Below, in pieces: positions 1 through 13,372 of a stretch of DNA of 64,000 nucleotides. Origin of the DNA: Alectoria sarmentosa (taxonomy: Eukaryota > Ascomycota > Lecanoromycetes > Lecanorales > Parmeliaceae); assembly GCA_009733775.1 (NCBI GenBank), contig WOGZ01000162.1:1-64000 (forward strand), given 5' to 3'. Below the pieces are notes generated by a model. The model was given only the letters and a program-made list of their open reading frames with translations, did not search any database and was not told where the DNA came from. Position 1 is the first letter of the stretch; the number at the start of each line of letters is the position of its first letter. A program made the position numbers and the translations under genes.

Positions 1-46
<46 letters not shown>
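1..46. repeat. (ATT)n microsatellite
   Basis: Uninterrupted ATT trinucleotide repeat at the left edge of the window. It may continue beyond the edge. Confidence 0.95.
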
Positions 47-48
<2 letters not shown>

Positions 49-757
49 ATTAATAATTATTATTTTTTATAATTAAGTAAATAAATTTTCAAAAAATTTA
101 CTTTAGCATTTAATTTAAACGAAATTAACATATATTAATATTTGAATTTTCTTATAATATTTTCGATATTAATTAAAATATTTTCGTATTTAATTATTAA
201 AAAATTAATTATATATATAATTATATTATTAATAATATAATTTAAACTTGAATTTATTATAATAACGACGATAAAGTTATGATCGTTAAAAAAAAATGTT
301 AATAAAATCGATTATTTTCAATCGATTAAAAGTGCGTTATTAATAAATTATTAAATTTATTAATTTATTTTATATAATATATAACAATTATTATTTATTG
401 CAAATTTTATTATATTATATAAATTAATATTATTAATTAATACGATAAATGTTTTAATAATAATTTTTATTTATATAAAAGTTATTAAATAATTGATAAT
501 ATAAAAACAAATTTTTATTAAAAATTAATTTTTAACGTAATATATGTTAGTCGAAAAAGTAATTATATAATTAACTATAAATTTAATTATAAAGTTAATC
601 GTAAAATTTATTTTAAAATTACGTAAAATTTATTTATAAATTATTAAAGTTGTATTTTAACATTACTTTAACGAATAAATTTAAATATACAATTTTCTCG
701 TATTTTTTACATATTTAATTAATTTACGTATATATATTTTTTGCGTTTTCTTTTTCT

Positions 758-2560
758 TTTTCGTTTATTTTTTTATATAAGATTCGATTAAATTTAGCGC
801 GATTTAACATTATTTATATACTTGTATAAAAAAACCATTTTATATAAATTTTTATATATAAGTTTTTATTTATATTGAAAATATATATAATATTTTAATT
901 TTATATTTATTTTTTAATATTATACGATTACGTTACGTTACGAAATGAAATAAAACGAAATTTAAAATACTTTTCTTAATCTTAAAACGAGGCGAGATTT
1001 TAACGAAATAAACTTAAATCGAAATGAATTTTTTTTTGAAATAACGAAATATATTTTATTATTTCGTTATTACTTTAAAGTAAATTAAAAATAGCGTATT
1101 ATTATTATTATAAATATATATAATCGCATATCGAATTATATAATATTTTATATATTTTTATTTATAATACAAATTTATTATATAAAAAATTATAAATTTT
1201 ATAAAATATGTTTTAAAACGTTATTAAATATATTAAAAAATAGTTGTTTTAAATTTATTCGTTAGAATTATATTAAGATTACATTTAAATTAATATTATA
1301 AATAATTATATAAATAATTTTATAATTAACTTTACGATTAAAATTACGATTAACATTTTTATATAAAAAATACGTTACGTAAATATCTATTTTTAATAAT
1401 AAAATACGTTTATAATAATTAATTATATTAAATAAATAAATTTTAACGAAAATTGCATTTAACTTAATTCGAGAATCATTTGTAAAGAAATGTGAAAATG
1501 TGAAAATGTTTTATAATAAAAACTTTTTTTAAAAAAACCTTTTTAATTAAAATAATATAATAATTATATTAATAATAAACGAAGTAATTATTATACGATT
1601 TAAAATTAACTTTTTCGAATTTTATATATATTAATATCGCGTTAATCGAATTTTCTTTTATAATTAATTAATTAATTATAAAATATAAAATAATATAATA
1701 TAAATATTTAACGAATAATCTCTTTTTTGAAAAAGAAACTTTTATATAAAACTTTTCTTTTTAATTTTAATTTTGTTTTCTAAGCGAAAATAATGAAAAT
1801 TTTATTTTAAATTTCGAAAATATTATCATATTAACAAAAATGTTATATATTTTAATTTTAAATATTAATTATATATATAATTATAATTTAAAATATAATA
1901 AATAACTTAAAAGTTAAAAAATAAAAATAAAATAAAAAAACATTAACGAGAAAGTTTTTAAATTAACAATTTAAAAAATTTAAAAATAATTATATAACAT
2001 AATATTAATTTCTTTTTTAATATCGACATTTTTAAATATATTTTATCATTAAAATTAGCAACGAGATTTATTTATATAAAATATTAATTACGAATATAAT
2101 AATATAATTTAATAAAATTAAGAAATTTAACGATATAACGTCGCGAATATCGTATTTTATTAAATGTAATCGAGATTAATATAAAACGAAAATAACGTTA
2201 ATAATAATATTTTTATTATATATTATTACAATATCAATTTTCACGATTTATATTAAAAAAATTATACGTACGAGAAACATTAAATAATAAATAATAATAA
2301 ATATATTATTAATTAAAGTCGCAACTTAATTACGTAAAGATTTGTCACTTAATATAATTAAAGAAATTTTAATATTTATTTTTTATAAATTCGTTTCGAG
2401 TGTATATTATTAAAGATTTAAAATAATGTTAAATGTTAATACTTTAATATAAACGAAATAATAACTATAAAAAGAAATATATATATAAAAATCGATTATA
2501 AATAATATCAAGTCGCGCTAAACTTAATCGAGTCGCGTTTTAAAAAAATAAAATGAAATT
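758..2560. repeat. Inverted repeat pair, about 60 bp arms, 1.7 kb apart
   Basis: The arm at about 758-818 and the reverse complement of about 2,497-2,560 align over roughly 60 bp. Both centre on a shared GCGCTAAA/TTTAGCGC core flanked by CGATTAA-type sequence, and most mismatches are transitions. The arms could be terminal inverted repeats of a dead DNA transposon or two opposed copies of one repeat. Coordinates are approximate. Confidence 0.5.
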
Positions 2561-3620
2561 ATAATATATATAGCGATTATTAATATTAATATAAATAATA
2601 AATAATAATATTATATTATATTTTAACAAAATCTCTCTCTCGCCTCATTACGCTTACGTAATATTTTTGAAAATAATATTTACTTTTTTATTAAATTTAT
2701 ACGATATATTTATTATAAAATTCATTTTTTAAAATTAACTTTATATGTTTAAAAGTAATAATATTATAAAATATTCGATTATTTTTATTATCGTATAATT
2801 TCTTCTCAAATTAGTTTTTTTAAATAAAGTTTTCACGTTTTAATAATATTAAAACTTTTAATATTCGTATAAATATAAAAAAGTTATAAATTTTAATATC
2901 AAATAAACGTTTTAAATTAACGATTAACGATAAAGTAAATTACGATTTATCGACTTAATATCGTATATTTTTTATATAACATAATTATTATATTTATATA
3001 AACTTAATCGCGATTACGTCGCGTAACGTTTTAACTTTATATATTACGCAATTTAATTAAACTTTATTCGATTATTTAAAAAGCAAATAGTTTTTTATTA
3101 TATATACGATTAAACTTCGTATATTAATTTTAATATAATATTATAATATGCGCTCGAAGTAAAAAATAATAATTTTTATCTTAATGCGACAAATACGTTT
3201 AAATAATAACATAAAAAAATTCTTTTTACGTTATAAAATTTGAAAATTATTGTTTATATAATCGCTCGAAATTATTTTTTATAACTTAAATAAAAGCGTA
3301 TATAAATAAATAATTAATTAACTAATTTAAATTTATTATAAAGTTTAATTTTAAATAAGATTTTAAATATTTTACTCGAATTATTAATTTAAAATTAAAT
3401 ATATTTAATTATAATTTTTTTTTTATAAATTTTATTAAATATATATATTATACGTTTATATTAAATAATAATTTATTTATTAAGCGAACTTTAATTACTT
3501 TTCTTAAAACGAGTTTTAAAGAAAAATTCTAAAAATAATAATGAAAAATGAAAAATTTAAACAATTTTAAATTTGTACTCATTTTCATATTCATAAATGT
3601 GAATGTAAAATAATTTTTTA

Positions 3621-3652
3621 TTCAGAATATGAATATCGAAAAATATTCTGAA
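3621..3652. repeat. Short hairpin at AT-block boundary
   Basis: A perfect 10-bp inverted repeat (TTCAGAATAT / ATATTCTGAA) with a 12-bp spacer lies just before the switch to normal GC. Function unknown. Confidence 0.5.
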
Positions 3653-3655
3653 TTT

Positions 3656-3961
3656 TATGAATTTAACTGCATAGGACTGCACCCTCTGCGGAGAGAAAGT
3701 AGGTTGGACTCTCCAATATAAATGCTTGGCGTTTGTCGACCGAAATACAGCTCGACATGCTTTTGATACATACGTTGCAGCGCCTTATGCCCCGCGTCTT
3801 TGAGCTTTCTCATGACGCCGTTTGATGGCATATAATTGCATCGGAGATGTGTATCATTGGATGTGCTGCGGAAGCCTTATGAAGCTCACCAGCAACTGAA
3901 CGAACAGCACCTACTTGTGAACTGGCAAGACTTGCTGCAAAGCAGCGCTCACGACGCGAGC
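3656..3961 (+). promoter_or_regulatory. Upstream region of the Arf-GEF gene
   Basis: Normal-GC, non-coding sequence between the AT block and the first in-frame ATG of the GEA-type gene. It probably holds the promoter and 5' UTR. The reading frame of exon 1 is open back to about 3,836 but has no ATG there. I see no clear TATA element or other named motif. Confidence 0.4.
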
Positions 3962-6900
3962 ATGACTGGTGATACCGAGGGGAATGGAGCCACAACATCT
4001 CGGCATGCAGAGGCTTCCAGAAGCACTCGACCCTACACAGGTCTATCCAGTCATACCGTTAGGGCCATGCCGGCTCGAATTATGGCACGAGAGCACCTCC
4101 CACAGACGCAAATATCCGCTACCTGGGATACGAAGATATCTATAGCTGTGGATCCGGTGGCGCTAATTACTACAGACTGTATAACAGTCACCTCGGCGAT
4201 GAGAAAGCATGCTCGATGGGCGCATTCGTCTGTTTCTGCCATTCTGGGGGGCGGCCCCTCAATGGCCACTGGAAGTGATATCAGTCGACTTCCAAGGCAG
4301 AACGACAGGAGCTTGGGAACTGCGCAGACCCAGTCAGGGCAGGCTGGAAGGATGCCTGATAGCGCCATTGGGGGAAATGACAGTTTGGCTAGTCGTTGGG
4401 GCCTGAGGGGCAAGAAAGGGCAGAGCATGCAAGACAATCCTTTGCTTTCTGCTTTCGCCCGCTTAAGGAACGATCTCAGGGGTTGCACAGGTCGGGATAC
4501 CAGCATACGATCGCCACCATAAACCGCTAATATTTGCACAGATATTAGGAGCTTCGATATTCCTTCCCTGCTTCATCCTTTCCTTCAAGTCATACGATCT
4601 TCCTCGACGTCAGCTCCGATCACCTCTCTTGCAATCGTTGCAATAACCAAAGTTTTCGCCTATAACCTGATAGACAGAGATTCACCCCGCCTTTCGTTGG
4701 CGATGCAATTACTCTCCGCGGCTATTACCCACTGCCGTTTTGAAGCGAGTGATTCCGCTGCAGACGAGATAGTACTTCTGGGGATCTTGGAACTCATGGA
4801 AAGCATGCTTTCCGGTCCTGGAGGCGACCTTCTCGGGGATGAGAGCGTCTGCGAGATGATGGAAACGGGTCTTAGCATGTGCTGCCAGATACGTTTGTCA
4901 GATTTGCTGCGTCGGAAAGCGGAGATGTCAATGATCAGTATGTGCCAGACCATCTTTGAGCGCTTGAAGTCTCTGGAAATAGAGGCTGGCGAAGAACTCG
5001 GCTTGTTGGAAGCAGATGATGAAGAGCGCGCAAATGTTGTTATGAACGATCCTGCTATGAATGGCACCACTGTTGGTTTACCGGCCTCTGGAGTCAACCC
5101 GGCTTCGACGGCCGCTGTCCGAGGCTCAAAGCAGGCTGCGGAAAACCAAACCAGCGTCGAGCAGTTATCTGATCATCTGGAGGATTCCTCTGCTCAGATG
5201 AATGCAGGTGCTCTAAATCCAAAGCTACCTGGGAGTGGAGAAATGTCGAACGCTATCCAAATGAGCGCAAGCACATTAGATCTTACACAACACTCGGAGC
5301 AGAATGCGGACGAATCATCTATCATCAAACCATACTCTTTACCATCAATTAGAGAACTTTTCCGGGTCCTTGTTGATCTTTTGCAACCCCACAATCGCCA
5401 ACATGGTGATACTCTAAGAGTTATGGCTCTCCGAATAATTGATGTAGCTCTTGAAGTGGCAGGGCCTTCAATAGCTAAGCACCCTAGCCTAGCGACACTG
5501 GCAAAAGACGATCTCTGCCGTTACTTGTTCCAATTGGTGCGTTCCGAGAATATGGCACTTCTAAACGAGTCACTGCGAGTCGCAGGAACGCTACTCGCCA
5601 CATGTAGAGAAGTGCTAAAATTGCAGCAAGAACTATTCTTGTCCTATCTAGTCGCCTGTCTTCATCCGAGAGTCGAGATCGAGGACGAGCTTGGCATAGA
5701 TCCTGCTCTGTATGAAGGCGTTCCTAAGACACCCAAGCTCGTGAGGCCGGTAGCTTCTCCTCAGGCGAGCAGTGGTCGGTCGACGCCTGTCCCAATCAAA
5801 GAGCGTCAAAAGCTCGGACTGGAGGGAGGTTCGAGGAAGCCCGACGCCAGAGAGGCCATGGTGGAAAGCATAGGTGCATTGTCCCGAATGCCCAGCTACC
5901 TCGTCGAGCTTTACGTCAACTACGATTGTGAGGTGGACCGCAGCGACCTCTGCGAAGACCTTATAGGCCTACTTTCTCGAAACGCATTCCCGGATTCGGC
6001 AAGATGGAGCACCACCAACGTACCGCCTTTATGTCTTGACTCTCTGCTCGGGTACGTTCAATTTGTTGCCGACCGTTTAGATGACGATCCAGTGTACCAG
6101 GACTATCCTGATATCAAGAGATTGCAAGAGCAGCGAGCTCGCAAGAAAATCATTATTCGCGGTGCTACGAAATTCAATGAGAACCCCAAGGCCGGCATTG
6201 CATTCTTAGCTTCTCATGGCATCGTAGAAAATCCAGATGACGCTCAGTCAGTTGTCGCATTCCTCAGAGGCACAACGAGGATATCGAAGAGTGTCCTTGG
6301 CGAATATCTTTCGAAAAAGTCGCATGGGCATCTCCTAGGAGCGTTCCTAGACATGTTCGACTTCGCAGGCAAACGGGTGGACGAAGCGCTGAGAGATCTA
6401 CTCAACTCGTTCCGTTTGCCTGGTGAATCGGCACTTATTGAGCGAATTGTGGCCGTCTTCTCTGAGAAATATTGCGGTAACGCTACGCCTGAAGGCATTG
6501 CCAACGTAGATGCTGTACTCGTCCTTACGTATGCGATTATCATGTTGAATACAGACCAGCATAATCCCAATGTCAAAAAGGACAAACGAATGACATACAA
6601 TGACTTTGCCAGAAATCTACGAGGAGTGAATGGGGACAAAGATTTCGCTCCTGAGTATCTCCAAGAGATATACGACTCCATCAAGAGTAACGAGATTATC
6701 CTTCCTGACGAACATAATAATAAGCAAGCTTTCGATTATGCTTGGGAAGAGCTTCTTATCAAGGCGCGAACGTCTGGGCCTTTGACCATGTGCAACACGA
6801 ACATTTATGACGCTAACATGTTCAGCGCAACGTGGAAACCCATCGTTGCAACGCTTTCTTACGTGTTCATGTCTGCCTCGGACGACGCCGTCTTCTCTAG

Positions 6901-9220
6901 AGTCGTTCTCGGTTTCGATCAGTGCGCCCAAATCGCAGCTAAACATGATCTTACAGATGCCCTTGATCATATAATCTTTTGTCTCAGCTCGATGTCTACC
7001 TTAGCTTCAGACATTCCCACGAATACGGCACTCAATACAGAAGTTCAGGCGGAAAAGAAAAGCGTCATGGTCAGCGAGTTAGCTGTCAAATTTGGACGGG
7101 ACTATAAAGCGCAGTTGGCTTGTGCCGTACTGTTCCGGCTCATACCGAGGAAGGAGTCTAAGATCAGGGGTGGATGGGATTACGTGAGTTGAGTAGGTAC
7201 TCATCTCGTCTCTGCATTCTAACATGCGGATAGATTGTTCGCATCTGGCTCAACTTATTCGCTAATTCGCTTTTGGCGCCTTCCTTCTCCAAGTCCGATG
7301 ACTTACTTGATATTTCCCCCATACCGCTGCAACCGCCATCTCAAATCATCGACCGTGAACAGCGCAGTAGTGATGGTGGACTTATCCAGTCTTTTAGTTC
7401 TTTCCTCTCGAGCTATGCCGCGGATGATCCACCTGAGCCATCAGAGGAGGAGCTTGAGAGCACTCTTTGCAGTGTTGATTGCGTTGACTCGTGCCCAATG
7501 ACCAAAATCTTCTCAAAGATTCTGTAAGTGCGATACGCAAGGGCCGACATCTACTTGCTAACCTACCTCTAGGGCAATGCCACCTCGAAATCGTCAAAGC
7601 CTTGTTCGTGCCCTTCTCAAACAACTGCCAGAGCCATCCTCGCCCGCTGTTATTGTTGTAAGGCCGGATAGAACTGCCCCTGCTCCTATTAGGACGAACG
7701 GTCATCGGCTAAATCCATCGAAACCTGCATATGACCCTTCCATGGTGTTGATTCTCGAACTGGCAACAACAATGGCGACGCGAGATTATGATTCCGTTGC
7801 GCTAATGGGTCAAGCTGTAGCAGACGCCCTTCAAACTGTTGTGAGAGATGCCGCTAACGTACACCCTCTGATACTGGCACGAGCAGTCTTCTACCTCCTG
7901 TACCTTTTGAACGCAAGCCAGGTATTTTCTCATTTGATTTGGAAGAGGATCTCACTGAATGTTTCGAAGGATCACTCATTTGTCCGCGCCCCCGTCATAC
8001 TTCACATTATTGCAGGCTACGACCAATCAACCTTGGAGAAGGCCTCAATGCCAATTCTGAAAGGATTGACACTCTGCATCCGAGATCCTAGCCCGCTTAG
8101 GAACGAGGTCACAAATACGCCCGACTTCTGGTCAATTATACGAAGCCTCCATGCTTTGCCAGAAGCCGCAAGCAAGGCCTTCGATCTAGTGGCAAGAGTG
8201 GTGGCCGGACAGCAGGCTGCAGTGACTGCTGACAACTACAAAGACACTGTCTCGCTATTGAACGAGTTCGCTGCAGCAGGGAGTGTAGGAGCAGTAGTCG
8301 AACAGAAGCGCGATAAGACCGCCCGACGAAAGGAGAAGCCCACGAAGCCAGCCAACCCTCGGTACTTGATTCCATAATCTTGGATTGTGTCTCATGCTGA
8401 TGGTGTGCAGCGAAAACGAAGTCGTCGACCGTGGATTTCAGGCTGTCCTCATGATATATCAGTTGACCAATAGAGTTCCGGCTCTCATCAAGCAGTCTCA
8501 TCTAGAAAGAACAGAAGGTATACCTTCCCAACGTCCATCATTATCTTCGATGAAGCTGATCCTCATTCAGCTTGGCTGGCATACTGGTCGCCCATATTCG
8601 AAGCTCTTCGGTCTCAATGTCTCAACCCATGTCGAGAAATCAGGCATCAAGCGTTTTCATGCCTGCAGAACTCACTGCTCTCGCCCGAGTTGGCGTCTGC
8701 AGACCATCAGGAATGGACGGCAATATTTGGGGAAGTCCTTTTCCCATTGATATCTCGGCTTCTCAGACCGGAAATTTACCAAACAGACCCTGTTGGGATG
8801 AACGATACCAGGGTACAAGCTGCCAATCTGCTCTGCAAGATCTTCTTGCACTATCTTGTTCTATTGTCAGAGTGGGACGGCATGCTTGACCTGTGGCTCC
8901 GAATCTTGGACATAATGGATCGCTTAATGAACAGCGGGCAAGGTGACAACCTTGAAGAGGCTGTTCCTGAAAGTCTCAAGAACATACTACTAGTAATGGC
9001 CGACGGCGGTTTCATCCAACCGCCATCAGATGACTCGTCACCTACCGAGCTCTGGGATGAGACGTGTAAACGAGTAAACAGGTTTTTGCCGGACCTGATT
9101 GCGGAGATATTTCCTCAAGTCAATGCTCCCCCGGCAGGGACCAAGCCAGCAGCAGCGCAAGAGCAAGCTTCTAAGGCACCGCCTCCTTCAGCAGTCGAGC
9201 AGCCGGAAGAAGTAGACTGA
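3962..9220 (+). CDS. GEA1/2-like: Arf guanine-nucleotide exchange factor, GEA1/GEA2 (GBF1) family
   Basis: Large Sec7-domain exchange factor that loads GTP on Arf1 at the Golgi and drives COPI coat formation. Proposed exons are 3962-4490, 4542-7183, 7234-7523, 7573-8361, 8411-8517 and 8571-9220. The joined frame is 1,668 aa, a normal size for the family. Exon 1 carries the DCB start motif (AVDPVALITTDCITVTSAMR). The HUS box NYDCEVDRSDLC is near residue 636. The Sec7 domain spans about 706-900, with the catalytic 'glutamic finger' in FRLPGESALIERI (Glu about 805) and the MLNTDQHNPNVK motif. The C-terminal HDS region ends in an acidic Pro/Ala tail. All five introns are 49-54 bp with GT..AG ends and restore conserved sequence. 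The start is uncertain: ATG 3962 is the first in frame and has A at -3, but 4067 or 4082 would also keep the conserved region. It is convergent with SYF1. Confidence 0.93.
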
Positions 9221-9955
9221 GCTGCGTCAAGGTCAATATTCTTCAGTAGAGGTCACCGATGTACTATTTGGGCTCATAGGGCAAAAATTCTTAGAGCAGC
9301 AATGATGAATAGAGGCGTAAAAGAAAAGCTAGCGTAAGATCTCCTAATCTGCATCAATACCCATCTGACTTTCAAGTATCGTTAGTCCGTCATGCGTGGA
9401 TTTTGATACTCGGAGGGCCCATCCATGTGATTGTAATATCATTACCACATCTAGCTAAAGTACAGGCGCAAATGACTGTACCTCATGATCCAAGGCGAGA
9501 CGTAGATATGGTGTCAGCCTGGCCCAGAGCTCCCAATACCAGCAGCTTCCTAGTTGAGCAACTTTGGTATTGCTCTGCGCCAAAATTGCCCAATTCCCAA
9601 GTATCAGACCCTTCCACCTCACCTTCCTCAGCCCAACCTCTAGTCGTGGTGTCTTCAAAATTCGATACTCTCATGCCAGAGCACAAACAGCGAGCTTCTC
9701 CTCCCAGCAACACAATCCAGAGCCTACTCTGACCTGAAACACCGTGCCAGCGTACGAGATTGCAAGCCTACTTTCGAATGAGAGTTTCATAACGGTCTTG
9801 CGAGCGGCCAGCGGACCATATTACCAACTTGAGCTACTTGTCGTGGCCTTCGTTCCTTTCATTCATTCCGTTCCAGAGCTTAGTCGCTTGTACTACTTAT
9901 GATGTGCATTTGGGCGCGGCGCTCTCAGAGCTGCTTCCTTTTCTAGTCCAGTCCT
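9221..9955. other. Convergent intergenic region
   Basis: 735 bp of normal-GC DNA between the 3' ends of the Arf-GEF gene (+) and SYF1 (-). It should contain both 3' UTRs and terminators. Short open frames exist on both strands (for example about 9,403-9,732 +), but they overlap each other, show no recognisable motif and have no splice-supported extension. I see no RNA gene here. Confidence 0.6.
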
Positions 9956-12640
9956 TCATTCATCGTCAAGATCGACATTCAGCGCATCAGGGTTGGCAGC
10001 CAACGCTGGTTTCTCTGCAAGTGGAATATTTCCGCCTTGTGGGCCAGTGCTCGCGGCAACAAAGCCCACCGGTGCACGAGCTTGGCGTTCCAGCGCAGCC
10101 ATCGCGTCCGCTTGCTCACGTGACTCACCTTCCCCATCCTCGTTGTCTCTGTCTTCGGGTCTTTGCTGACTTCTCGCGAGCGCTTGTGACGCAATGAAGT
10201 TGACATCGGTATTGTACTGAGCTTGCACACTCCGCTTGATGCGAAGCATTTCCTTAAACGTATCTTCGTTGCCATGCTGCACCTCGAATTCCTCCCATTT
10301 ATGCCAGAACGTTGGGGTAGTTCTGGGGTCGCAGAACTGCGAAGCATGTCCATATATAGCTCTAGCCCTGTCGATTTCACCCAGTCGTCGTTCCATCTCC
10401 GCGAATTTAAGACACATATCACGGGCTTCTTTGTCGGGCAAGGCAGCAATGGCCCTCTCGTAGATGGGGCGTGTTGAAGTCAGCCCGAAGTTCGAGGCAG
10501 ATTTCGTGATGTAGAAATTGAACATCCCAAATTTATCGTCATCCGATACAGCGCGAGTGGCTCTTTCGTATATTCGCATGGCGTGCCGAGCGAGACCGCG
10601 CTCCTCTTCCAAACTTCCATACATAAGATATAGGACCTTTGCAAACTTTGGCGGGCAGCCTTCGACGGCTTGCTCGAACAGGTCCCTTAATCTTTCAATC
10701 CCGATTTTGCGATCTACCGCCTTCGTCAGGTAAAGATTCCACAACTCAAAGGCGACTGGGTAGTTGAAAAGATCCAAGCCTCGTTCGTAGACTTTAAATG
10801 ATTCCTCAAAATACTTGTTCTCCTCCAGTAGGGTGGCAAAATTGACGACAGTCTGAGGGGTGGCTATTCGAAGTTCGAAGATCCTCTCGTAAATTTTCTT
10901 CGTCTCGTCCAAGGTGCTTACGCTTTCCACTAGATCCACGTAGAAGCTCCATAATTTCCAGCTCTTATGGACTCGCTGCTGTGGTGAAAGGGTCTCGTCG
11001 AAGTAGTCTACTGTAGATCTTTTCGGCGCCTGGGTGGCTTTCGTCATGATATTCACAGCTCGATCAAAGTTCTCATTTCTGAGCTCCATCTCGGCCCAAC
11101 CGCACCACATTTCTGCAAGCTCAGCCACCGACTTGAACGGCACGTTAACAGCTTTTTCGGAGATTATGCGTGCAGCGCGAAGGTCTCCACCCTCTTCGTA
11201 GAACTTCGCATAATTTATCCATAATTCGTGAAACTTGCCCACGGCTTTCCTTGGTTGCACTGCCGCAATTGCGTCCGTGTAAGTTTGAACAACCTCCTTT
11301 TTGTTATCGCCCCAGAGCGCAACCCTCTTCTCCCATTCATTGACGTTACTGGGATTCTGACGCAGGAGCACGTCATTCACCAGGAATGGCCGTCGATCCA
11401 TAAGCTGTTCGAAGCGCATCATGCGAATATCGAGGTCGAAATCGGCATCCTCGTTTTCCTTGCCTCTGTCAGACCGCACGGCGGCAGCATCCATCAGGGT
11501 ACCAATGATGGATTCTTCAAATTCTGCATAAGAATCAAATACAATGGTGAAATCTCGGACAGTCATGACCGTTATGATGCCTTCTTCGAAAATATCCCGT
11601 GCCCTTTCAAAATTGCCCTTTGTGATCCAGTATGTTGCAAGGCCCGCCCAGAGCTTCCCGCGTTGATCTGCAAATCTCTGTATGCCACTCCGTACAATTT
11701 TCTCAACATCCATACCGGCGGTACCTTCTGTCGCAATTTCTTTTGCACGTGTGACCAACAGATCCACCATTTCACTCCACAGCTGGAAAATGCTTTTCGT
11801 GTTCTTGCTTCGAAATTTCGGATTATTCAGGAGATCCGTGTATTTTTGCACGGCTTCGGTGTATCGGCCATTCTCTATCAAAAGCTCTATAAAATCCTCG
11901 CCATCCTCTGGGTGAATCTGCATATATCGCCTCCAGATCTTTAATGCTGTATCTCCAGATGCAGAGTTGGCGAACGGTCTGTAGAGAGCCCAGATTCGGT
12001 CATGTTGCGTAATCGGGAGTGCTCGTAAAGCTCTATCGAAAGTGCGCCGCGTGGGAGTAACAAGAGGCTGCTTCATCAAGAAGAAAAGGTACATTTCCCA
12101 TATTTTCGGCATTTTATTCAGCAAAACGAGTGCTCGCTCGAAGAGTGCGTTAACCTTTGCATACTCCGCTGAGTGCATTCCAGCATTCTTATTGCGAAGA
12201 TGCTTAATTCGCAGTTCCAGGTACTAAGATGGATCAGCCCAAAGATCCTGACTCGTTGCGATTGCGACATACCATCTTCCAAATTTTATACGAACGCGGC
12301 AGCTGTCTGCAAGCTCTCTCGAGTATCTATGTAATCAATCAGCTCAGTGCACTTGACTTGAGAGAGACGCTGTAGCGTACAAAGGTTTGTTCGAGAAGCG
12401 TGCCATGCTGATGCTTGTAGTCAATGTAGACCAGCCAGGGTTTAATCGAACCAGGTTCGCGCAATATGTCTTGCTCGTAGATGACGTCGTTTGAGGACCG
12501 TATATCCCGGTCAGCGGCAGCATTAACGTCACAGTGGAGGTTTTACTCACAATGAGATACAAGGACGGGTCTGAGCTCTGAGTGAGGTTTTTCGGCGGGG
12601 GATCAAGAGCTGCCATGGCTGGCAATGGCACGCCTGGCAT
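9956..12640 (-). CDS. SYF1: Pre-mRNA-splicing factor SYF1 (XAB2 family)
   Basis: Scaffold protein of the Prp19/NineTeen complex in the activated spliceosome; the human homologue XAB2 also links to transcription-coupled repair. Proposed exons on the minus strand are 12640-12551, about 12497-12381, 12326-12273 and 12223-9956, giving about 842 aa, the usual length. The protein is built of HAT (half-TPR) helical repeats throughout. Family blocks include YEQDILREPGS, LERACRQLPRSYKIWKM, NALFERALVLLNKMPKIWEM and RRTFDRALRALPITQHDRIW, followed by a low-complexity acidic tail. Introns 2 and 3 (54 and 49 bp) are canonical. Intron 1 has a good GTGAGT donor and a GCTGAC branch-like site but no AG at the position conserved sequence predicts (see findings), so the exon 1/2 junction is uncertain. 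First ATG is 12640; 12616 is an in-frame alternative. It is divergent from VMA8. Confidence 0.92.
12498..12550 (-). other. SYF1 intron 1 with missing AG acceptor
   Basis: The intron begins GTGAGT after ...SLYLI. Conserved exon 2 (SSNDVIYEQD...) resumes in phase at 12497, but the two bases before it read GG, not AG. The only AG between donor and exon 2 is inside the donor itself. The next in-frame AG is ...TACGAG at 12474; using it would drop eight residues (SSNDVIYE) and keep the frame. Confidence 0.7.
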
Positions 12641-13372
12641 TTCCCAAAGCACAAAGCTGAAAAGCTTCGAGGAGTGAGAAGATGAGTACAAGTATCAACT
12701 ATTTTGAGCCTCGAAACTGTAGTTTTAACAGAGCTGAGGAGCGCTAAAATTGAACGGTTTCACCAGGTGACTAGGGTATGCAATCTGCCGGGATATGCAA
12801 TGTAGGGTTAGGGCTTCTACACAAAAAATCTATCTACCCACGAATCTATCATCATTTGAAATATTGATTATACATAATCGTAATATTTCGATATTATTAT
12901 CAAATATTGAGAAAACGAATAATTAATTATAAAAAACAATTTATATAAATCATGCTTAACGACATTTTTATATTAACGAAATAAGACATTAAAACCATCA
13001 CCTTATTTATTTGTCTTGCAATTTTTATGTGTTCGTTAAGGATGTATCTTTGGCAAGGGCGTGTCCTATTTACGTGACAAAATGCAGATGCCAAGAAAAC
13101 AAATTCTTTTTGAAGACGCTAAAAGGTCGGCCTCTCTTTCGCCGACTACCGACTAGATACTTAGTACCGACTTCGGTCCCGCCATCAAGCTGCCGACACT
13201 CGACGTATTGTCAATTCTCACTTCAATTTGGTTGTTTTTTCTTCTACTGTTGTATGCTCAATCGACCATTTCAATCCAAGTTCATACCTGAAGCCTTTGA
13301 CCCACCCTACAGGAATTCTCTAACCAAGTCAGCAACTGGGTGCAACAACGCCATTTTCCTCCATTAACCAAA
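12641..13372. promoter_or_regulatory. Divergent promoter region SYF1 / VMA8
   Basis: About 730 bp between two divergently transcribed genes, so it should hold both promoters. A strongly AT-rich patch lies at about 12,850-13,010. Pyrimidine-rich stretches precede the VMA8 start (about 13,210-13,260). A forward open frame at 13,011-13,367 shows no family resemblance and is not called. No consensus TATA box could be assigned with confidence. Confidence 0.4.

Larger units (their letters stand above)
1..3655. other. AT-rich, RIP-like gene-free block
   Basis: Almost pure A/T sequence in which the remaining C and G occur mostly as CpG. I see no open frame of useful length and no recognisable protein. 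The block ends abruptly near 3,655 where normal-GC sequence begins. The composition fits transposon remains mutated by RIP, but I could not identify the original element. An inverted repeat pair inside it is listed separately. Confidence 0.8.

Noticed and set aside
3836..3961. Upstream extension of GEA exon 1
   Set aside because: The frame is open but starts from TTG with no ATG before 3962, and nothing in it matches the family.
9403..9732. 109-codon forward frame between GEA and SYF1
   Set aside because: Lies in a convergent 3' region, overlapped by open frames on the other strand, with no motif and no plausible splice extension.
12803..12813. Telomere-like TAGGGTTAGGG
   Set aside because: Only two partial units in a gene promoter region; not a telomere or interstitial array.
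13011..13367. 118-codon forward frame upstream of VMA8
   Set aside because: Begins in an AT patch, ends just before the VMA8 ATG, shows no domain, and is probably promoter/UTR sequence.
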